This document shows positions 59,469 through 64,000 of a stretch of DNA of 64,000 bases, in pieces. Made by a program: the position numbers and the translations under genes. The stretch is from Pantoea coffeiphila (lineage in GTDB: Bacteria; Pseudomonadota; Gammaproteobacteria; Enterobacterales; Enterobacteriaceae). Below the pieces are notes generated by a model. It made no database searches. It was not told where the DNA came from and saw only the letters and a list, made by a program, of their open reading frames with translations. Where the stretch lies: positions 496,001 to 560,000 of the forward strand of contig NZ_JAFBFW010000003.1 of the NCBI RefSeq assembly GCF_016909495.1, read 5' to 3'. The first letter of the stretch is position 1; each line of letters opens with the position of its first letter.

Positions 59469-60956
59469 ATGACACCTTTACTGGAATTAAAACAGATTAA
59501 AAAATCCTTTCCCGGAGTGAAAGCGCTGGACGGTATTAACCTGACGGTGCAGCCCGGAGAAATACATGCGCTGCTTGGAGAAAACGGTGCGGGTAAATCA
59601 ACGCTGGTGAAAATTATGTGCGGTATTCACCAGCCGGATGCAGGGGAAATTATCTTACAGGGGAAGAACTGTAGTTTTCCTAATTATCGCCACGCCATTG
59701 AAGCGGGCATTGGCATTATATTTCAGGAGTTCTCGCTGATCCCTTATATGAGCGCGGTCGATAATATTTTCCTCAACCGGGAAATAAAAAATCGCTGGGG
59801 GCTGCTGGATCGTCGTGAGATGCGCCGCAAGGCGCGCAGTGTCTTTAAACGCCTGGCGGTGGATATCGATATGGACTGCCCGGTGGAGCAGTTAAGCGTG
59901 GCGCAACAGCAGTTCGTTGAAATTGCCAAAGCGCTGTCGCTGGACGCGCGCGTGCTGGTGCTGGATGAACCCACCGCCACACTGACGCCGGGCGAGGCCG
60001 AGCACCTGTTCAGCGTGATGAACGATCTGCGCCTGCTGGGCGTGGGCATGGTGTTTATCTCGCACCATCTGGATGAGATTTTCGCCGTATGCGATCGCAT
60101 CACCGTGCTGCGCGACGGCTGCTACATCGAAACATTGCCCACCAGCGACACCGATATTGACGAACTGGTGAAGCTGATGGTAGGCCGCAAAATTGAGAAC
60201 ACCTTCCCGGTTAAATCGCACGTGCCGGATCGGACTAAGCGACTGCTGGAAGCCAGCGTTCAGCGCACGAAGCAGAGCCAGACGGATCATTTCCATCTGC
60301 ACGCCGGAGAGATCCTCGGCTTCGCCGGGCTGGTGGGTTCCGGGCGTACCGAAACCATCTCCGCGCTGATTGGTGCCAGCCCCTGCTACCGTAAAAGCGT
60401 CAAGCTTAATGGCCAGGACGGCAGGCTGAGCAGCCCGGCACATGCCTTGCAGCAGGGCATTGGCCTGCTGCCGGAGAACCGCAAAACCGAAGGTCTGGTG
60501 CTGCCGTTTTCCGTGGCGCAGAACATCACGCTGAACCGCCATGAAAAGCGCGGCAAGATATTTGTTCATGCCGGTAAAGAGCGTGACATCGTACAAAAGC
60601 TGATCCGCGCGGTGGGGGTGAAAACGCCTGACGCCGATACCGCGGTATCAACCCTCAGCGGCGGCAACCAGCAGAAGGTGGTGATCGCTCGCTGGCTGAA
60701 CAACGACTGTAATATTTTGATCTTTGATGAACCGACGCGCGGTATCGACGTGGGCGCGAAATCGGAAATCTATCAGCTGATGCAGCAACTGACTGCAAAA
60801 GGCATCTCCATCATCATGATTTCTTCCGAGCTACCGGAAATTATCGGCGTTTGCGACCGGGTGCTGGTATTCCGGGGTGGGCACATCGTCGCCGAACTGG
60901 CCGGGAATGAAATTGAATCTGGCAACATCATGCTACATGCCACCGGGAGCGCATAA
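59469..60956 (+). CDS. sugar ABC ATPase with two nucleotide domains (RbsA type)
   Basis: 495 residues from the ATG at 59469, whose GGAAG ribosome site is 8 nt away; an ATG at 59463 would be too close to it. Two ABC domains in tandem: the first with Walker A GENGAGKS and [12 protein letters not shown], the second with a degenerate loop [24 protein letters not shown] and [13 protein letters not shown], as in RbsA/XylG/MglA. The degenerate second site is normal for the family. Stop overlaps the permease start by one base. Confidence 0.93.
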   Translation: MTPLLELKQIKKSFPGVKALDGINLTVQPGEIHALLGENGAGKSTLVKIMCGIHQPDAGEIILQGKNCSFPNYRHAIEAGIGIIFQEFSLIPYMSAVDNIFLNREIKNRWGLLDRREMRRKARSVFKRLAVDIDMDCPVEQLSVAQQQFVEIAKALSLDARVLVLDEPTATLTPGEAEHLFSVMNDLRLLGVGMVFISHHLDEIFAVCDRITVLRDGCYIETLPTSDTDIDELVKLMVGRKIENTFPVKSHVPDRTKRLLEASVQRTKQSQTDHFHLHAGEILGFAGLVGSGRTETISALIGASPCYRKSVKLNGQDGRLSSPAHALQQGIGLLPENRKTEGLVLPFSVAQNITLNRHEKRGKIFVHAGKERDIVQKLIRAVGVKTPDADTAVSTLSGGNQQKVVIARWLNNDCNILIFDEPTRGIDVGAKSEIYQLMQQLTAKGISIIMISSELPEIIGVCDRVLVFRGGHIVAELAGNEIESGNIMLHATGSA

Positions 60957-61951
60957 TGAGCGGAATCGAACAGATGTCATCTACCTCAACTCCCCGCGCT
61001 GCGGGACCAGGGCTGGCGAAGCGCTGGGAAAAACTGCTTCATCATCCTGCCGTGCTGCCGTTTATTGGCTTTGTGGTGCTGTTTGTGCTGATGAGCCTGC
61101 TGAACGACAGCTTCCTGACGGTGAATAACCTGACCAACGTCGCCCGTCAGGTGTCCATTAACGCCATTATCGCCGTGGGGATGACCTGCGCGATTTTGAC
61201 CGGCGGTATCGATCTGTCCGTTGGTCCGGTAATGGCGCTGGCCGGTTCCGTTGCTGCCGGACTGATGATGGCCGCCGTTCCTGTACCGCTGGCTGTGCTG
61301 GCCGCGCTGCTGGTCGGCGTGCTGTTTGGTCTGGCGAACGGTACTTGTATCGCCTGGCTGCGGATGCCGCCGATTATCGTCACCCTTGCATCAATGGGCA
61401 TCGCCCGTGGCCTGGCGCTGCTGTACACCGGCGGTTATCCGATCTCCGGCCTGCCGGATGTGTTCTCCTTCCTGGGGCGCGGCACGGTCTTGGGCATTCA
61501 GGTGCCGATTCTGGTGATGGCGGCAGTGTACGTGGTGGCGTGGATCATGCTGCACCACCTGTCGTTTGGTCGTTACGTTTATGCCATCGGCGGCAATGAA
61601 GAGGCCGCGCGGCTGAGCGGTATCCGCGTGCAGCGCTATAAGATGCTGGTGTATGTGATCAGCGGCGTGACGGCGGCACTGGCCGGTCTGGTGCTGACTT
61701 CTCGCCTGATGAGCGGCCAGCCGAATGCCGGTGAAGGTTTTGAGCTGGATGCGATTGCGGCGGTGGTGCTGGGCGGTGCGGCGATTTCCGGCGGTCGCGG
61801 AGCGATCATCGGTACGCTGGTGGGCGCGATGATGCTGGGCGTGTTGAACAACGGGCTGAATCTGATGAGTGTGTCGCCGTATATTCAGAATGTGGTGAAG
61901 GGCGGAATTATTCTTGCGGCGATTTATTTGAGTTCAGTAAGGCGTAAGTAG
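60956..61951 (+). CDS. sugar ABC permease (RbsC type)
   Basis: 331 residues, about eight to ten transmembrane helices, BPD_transp_2 family: INAIIAVGMTCAILTGGIDLSVGPVMALAGSVAAG and GIRVQRYKMLVYVISGVTAALAGLVLTSRLMSGQPNAG. Start overlaps the ATPase stop by one base (TAATG); an ATG at 60974 is possible. Forms the homodimeric channel of the importer. Followed by a strong terminator. Confidence 0.93.
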   Translation: MSGIEQMSSTSTPRAAGPGLAKRWEKLLHHPAVLPFIGFVVLFVLMSLLNDSFLTVNNLTNVARQVSINAIIAVGMTCAILTGGIDLSVGPVMALAGSVAAGLMMAAVPVPLAVLAALLVGVLFGLANGTCIAWLRMPPIIVTLASMGIARGLALLYTGGYPISGLPDVFSFLGRGTVLGIQVPILVMAAVYVVAWIMLHHLSFGRYVYAIGGNEEAARLSGIRVQRYKMLVYVISGVTAALAGLVLTSRLMSGQPNAGEGFELDAIAAVVLGGAAISGGRGAIIGTLVGAMMLGVLNNGLNLMSVSPYIQNVVKGGIILAAIYLSSVRRK

Positions 61952-61996
61952 TGTCGTTTGGCCAGGTGCATCTGGCCGTGCCGCCTGGGGCGGGGA

Positions 61997-62030
61997 GGGC
62001 TGTTCCGTATGGGGCAGCCCATTTTTTCCT
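61997..62030 (+). terminator. terminator of the polyol operon
   Basis: GGGCTGTTCC (61997-62006) pairs with GGGGCAGCCC (62011-62020), a 10-bp stem with two G-U pairs and a GTAT loop, followed by ATTTTTTCC. Confidence 0.88.
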
Positions 62031-62078
62031 TTCGGTATCGCGGGAATAGTGTCGTCAGGCGTATTGGTGCCGGGATTG

Positions 62079-62150
62079 TGTCGCGGGAAGATCGTTGTCT
62101 GGCGTATCGGTGTGGGATTTTGTCGCGGAAAGACCGTTGTCTGGCTTATC
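62079..62150 (+). repeat. short tandem repeats, left cluster
   Basis: Two units beginning TGTCGCGG at 62079 and 62121 (period 42), each running through a GATCGTTGTCTGGCGTATC-like block into the first palindromic repeat. A degraded partial unit precedes at ~62049. Confidence 0.75.
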
Positions 62151-62285
62151 GGTGTCGGTCGGGTTCGCGGACTCGGCGTGAACACGTCCGTGTGGCCTCG
62201 AATCGCGCATCCCTGCGCTCAACGGTCCGCGAACCCGCCCGTCACCGATTGCCCACAGGCTATGGTTTCGCTGCGAGTCAAACAG
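62148..62285 (+). repeat. palindromic 138-bp repeat, copy R1
   Basis: Outer arms 62148-62172 and 62225-62249 pair at 23 of 25 positions, with a perfect 13-bp core CGGGTTCGCGGAC / GTCCGCGAACCCG. The 52-nt interior holds two more hairpins, ACACG-tc-CGTGT (62182-62193) and GCGCA-tccc-TGCGC (62205-62218), giving a cloverleaf-like form. A conserved 36-nt tail ends in AAACAG at 62285. Confidence 0.9.
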
Positions 62286-62334
62286 GGTGTGCGCTGGTGT
62301 ATCTGACCAGGGCTGAATGGTTTGAGTCTGGTTT

Positions 62335-62472
62335 AACGGTTTCGGTCGGGTTCGCGGACTCGGCGTGAACACATCCGTGTGGCCTCGATTCGCGCGTCCA
62401 TGCGCTCAACGGTCCGCGAACCCGCCCGTTACCGATTGCCCATAAGCTACGGTTTCGCTGCGAGTCAAACAG
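62335..62472 (+). repeat. palindromic 138-bp repeat, copy R2
   Basis: Same layout and length as R1, with about ten differences. Arms 62335-62359 and 62412-62436 pair at 21 of 25 positions. In the second inner hairpin an A-T pair has become a G-T pair (GCGCG-tcca-TGCGC), so the stem is kept. Flanking sequence after R1 and R2 is also shared (ATCTGACC...GCTGAATGGTTTGAG), so this part arose by a larger duplication. Confidence 0.9.
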
Positions 62473-62537
62473 GCGCGGGTTGGAGTATCTGACCGGGGGC
62501 TGAATGGTTTGAGTCTGGTGTAACGGTGTCCGGTTGG

Positions 62538-62660
62538 TGTCGCGGGGATATCGTTGTTTGGCGTATCGGTGTCTGGCCTGTTGGTGTCGCTGCGGGTGAT
62601 GTATATGGCGTATCGCTGTCGGGTTGGTGTCGCGGAGAGATCGTCGTCTGGCGTATCGGT
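62538..62660 (+). repeat. short tandem repeats, right cluster
   Basis: Units beginning TGTCGCGG or a variant at 62538, 62585 and 62628 (spacing 47 and 43), similar to the left cluster and again running directly into a palindromic repeat (R3). Confidence 0.75.
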
Positions 62661-62792
62661 GTCGGTCGGGTTCGCGGACTCGGCGTGAACACGTCCGTGT
62701 GGCCTCGATTCGCGCATCCCTGCGCTCAACGGTCCGCGAACCCGCCCGTCACCGATTGCCCACAGACTGTGGTTTCGCTGTGAGTAAAACAG
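62655..62792 (+). repeat. palindromic 138-bp repeat, copy R3
   Basis: Only five differences from R1 over 138 bp. Arms 62655-62679 and 62732-62756 pair at 23 of 25 positions, inner hairpins as in R1. R1 and R3 are closer to each other than either is to R2. Confidence 0.9.
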
Positions 62793-62855
62793 CGCGATGC
62801 TGATAAGGCGAACGTTTTGGGGCATTCGAAGCAACGCATTGATTGATAAGGCGAA

Positions 62856-62952
62856 CGTTACGGGGAAGATAAGCCGGGTGTCTGCCGCAGGGATGCGGCA
62901 GCCAAGCCCACACGGACGTGTTCACGGCGACCCGGCGTTATTCCCCGTAACG
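62856..62952 (-). repeat. diverged inverted member of the palindromic family, R4
   Basis: In the opposite orientation to R1-R3. It keeps the inner hairpin ACACG/CGTGT (62910-62921) and has an enlarged second one, CTGCCGCA-ggga-TGCGGCAG (62882-62901). Its outer arms (62856-62879 and 62930-62952, CGTTACGGGGAA...CCGGGT) have a wholly different sequence from R1-R3 yet still pair over about 20 positions. Confidence 0.8.
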
Positions 62953-63091
62953 GTCGCCCGGACTCCGCGCTGGCAGCGAAAAAGATGTCCCAGAATTCAC
63001 GCCCCTAAACGCTCGCCTGAGCGCTGGACTAGCAGCGATAAGTCCGTTCCCAAACGTTCACCGGAGCACCATATCTGGCTTCTGCATGAAC

Positions 63092-64000
63092 TCAAGGAAC
63101 CAGCAAACTCCCGGTGAAGAATTCCCGCCGTATAACCCGATCGCTATCCGCCGTTTTTATCGCGTTAAACAATAATTCCGCCGCAATCTCTCCCAGCATT
63201 TCCGTATCATGATAAACCCCGGCAATACGCATTCCATAACTGGCCGAGCCTGGCGGCTTATCCACGGAGAAAAATTTCACTCGAGGATAGATATTTAACT
63301 CATGACATATGGACATTGCGCCCAGCGTAATGATCCCGTTCAGACCGATGATATATTCCGGCTGGTTCTCTTCCTGCATCAGCCAGCTTCTGACTTCCTG
63401 CTCCTGTGATATAAAATCATAATCACCGTTTATAATAGTGATGTGATTTTTCTTGCCGTACAGCGCATCCAAAATACCTGCGGTTCGGCTGAGCGTGATT
63501 TCAGAGTTCGCCGGACCGCCGAGAATAAGCATCTTAGATTCCGGCTGAGCGGCAAGATATTCCCCGGCCAGCAGACCTATCTCATTGTTATTCAGGAAAA
63601 CGCCGCTCAACTGTCGGTTAAAAATATCCCTGTCTATAAGAATCAATGGGATATGGTAGGCTTCGGCCTGCTCAAGATAGGCGGGCTGATACTGTTTATC
63701 ATCTCGTACTGCCGAGAGTAAAATACCCCGTGCCTTATAGCTGAACAGTGCCTGTATTGCCTGGTTCTCCGCCTCTTCGCTGCCGTCTGTATCAAATAAC
63801 ATAATCTGATAACCTTGTTTACGGGCAATGCGTGACACCCTCTGAATCAGCGAGGAATAAAAGGGGTTATACAGGCTGCTGGTGACAATACCAATAATCT
63901 GGCTGCTGCTGCTTTTTAATCCCTGGGCAAACGCGTTCGGGACATAATTCAGTTCTTTGGCTATCGCATGGATTTTTTCACGAGTAGCGGGTTTAACCAG
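63092..64000 (-). CDS. LacI-family transcriptional regulator, 5' end cut by the window
   Basis: About 303 residues are visible; the gene continues past the right edge, so the start and most of the DNA-binding helix-turn-helix are missing. The visible part begins LVKPATREKIHAIAKELNYVPN, the end of a LacI HTH and hinge, then the ligand-binding domain (SSSQIIGIVTSSLYNPFYSSLIQ ... YIIGLNGIITLGAMSICHELNIYP). It faces the polyol dehydrogenase/importer operon across the repeat region and is the probable regulator of that operon through the paired sites at 57203 and 57298. Confidence 0.9.
   Translation of the reverse strand: MVKPATREKIHAIAKELNYVPNAFAQGLKSSSSQIIGIVTSSLYNPFYSSLIQRVSRIARKQGYQIMLFDTDGSEEAENQAIQALFSYKARGILLSAVRDDKQYQPAYLEQAEAYHIPLILIDRDIFNRQLSGVFLNNNEIGLLAGEYLAAQPESKMLILGGPANSEITLSRTAGILDALYGKKNHITIINGDYDFISQEQEVRSWLMQEENQPEYIIGLNGIITLGAMSICHELNIYPRVKFFSVDKPPGSASYGMRIAGVYHDTEMLGEIAAELLFNAIKTADSDRVIRREFFTGSLLVP

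Larger units (their letters stand above)
61952..63091. other. 1.1-kb non-coding repeat region
   Basis: No credible gene lies between the permease and the LacI-type regulator. After the polyol-operon terminator the region is filled with short 42-47-bp repeats, three 138-bp palindromic repeats and a fourth inverted, diverged copy. A 16-bp direct repeat, TGATAAGGCGAACGTT, is at 62801-62816 and 62844-62859, and a related inverted sequence is at ~63050-63062. The open frames across it are read through the repeats, lack ribosome sites and have no homology. Confidence 0.85.

Noticed and set aside
62079-62792. Possible CRISPR array
   Set aside because: The repeats are 42-47 and 138 bp, imperfect, irregularly spaced and internally palindromic, with no unique spacers of equal length and no cas genes.
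62797-63117. 106-codon frame, and similar frames at 61958-62834, across the repeat region
   Set aside because: They read through the palindromic repeats, several in the same repeated peptide, with no ribosome site or homology; best explained as repeat DNA.

Overview
The window is about 57% GC, gene-dense chromosomal DNA from a member of the Enterobacterales. Close matches to E. coli YdcR, YlaC, FtnA, FepE and the whole Fec system, together with a malonate decarboxylase operon, an OlsF-like acyltransferase and an Anbu cluster, suggest a plant- or environment-associated Erwiniaceae/Yersiniaceae lineage (Erwinia/Pantoea/Serratia-like). The genus is inference. No tRNA, rRNA, integrase, transposase or CRISPR array was seen.

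Layout. 1-5.1 kb: the 3' end of an EAL phosphodiesterase gene, ydcR, ylaC, a secreted LprI-like protein, and a ToxR/ToxS-like membrane regulator pair whose genes overlap by 95 bp. 5.1-9.3 kb: a four-gene amidoligase/Anbu operon (circularly permuted ATP-grasp, alpha-E, transglutaminase-like, proteasome-like peptidase) preceded by a textbook NtrC dyad and a sigma-54 -24/-12 element, so it is probably a nitrogen-starvation operon. 9.4-11.1 kb: an OlsF-like bifunctional ornithine-lipid acyltransferase. 11.4-19.5 kb: a complete malonate decarboxylase locus, mdcABCDEFGH, with convergent mdcR. 19.8-23.6 kb: an ABC importer of the ferric/aminoethylphosphonate family. 23.7-25.7 kb: a class A acid phosphatase and a GNAT acetyltransferase.

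25.7-41.9 kb is rich in iron genes: an orphan siderophore-type binding protein with a Fur box, a small secreted acidic protein, ferritin ftnA, a GMC oxidoreductase, and a TonB-dependent siderophore receptor divergent from a coupled operon. That operon encodes an ATPase, two permeases, a binding protein, a PepSY membrane protein, two tandem PstS-like proteins without signal peptides, and an RpiR regulator. fepE follows it. 41.9-49.1 kb: an NCS1 (cytosine-type) permease with a PAS-LuxR regulator, a GNAT protein, a zinc-less MDR reductase divergent from an AraC regulator, and a membrane GGDEF-EAL protein. 49.3-56.9 kb: the ferric citrate system fecIRABCDE on the minus strand, with a near-perfect Fur box upstream of fecI and strong hairpins between fecA and fecB.

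57.3-62.0 kb: a polyol (erythritol/threitol-type) dehydrogenase with an RbsABC-type ABC importer, ended by a strong terminator. A LacI-family regulator runs in from the right edge, and two 17-bp near-identical sites in opposite orientation lie upstream of the dehydrogenase. Between the transporter and the LacI gene, about 1.1 kb of non-coding DNA holds three 138-bp copies of a palindromic, cloverleaf-like repeat, a fourth diverged inverted copy whose arms have changed but still pair, and short 42-47-bp repeats. The strongest candidates for undescribed biology are this repeat family, the nitrogen-controlled Anbu operon, and the signal-less PstS-like pair in an iron-uptake operon.
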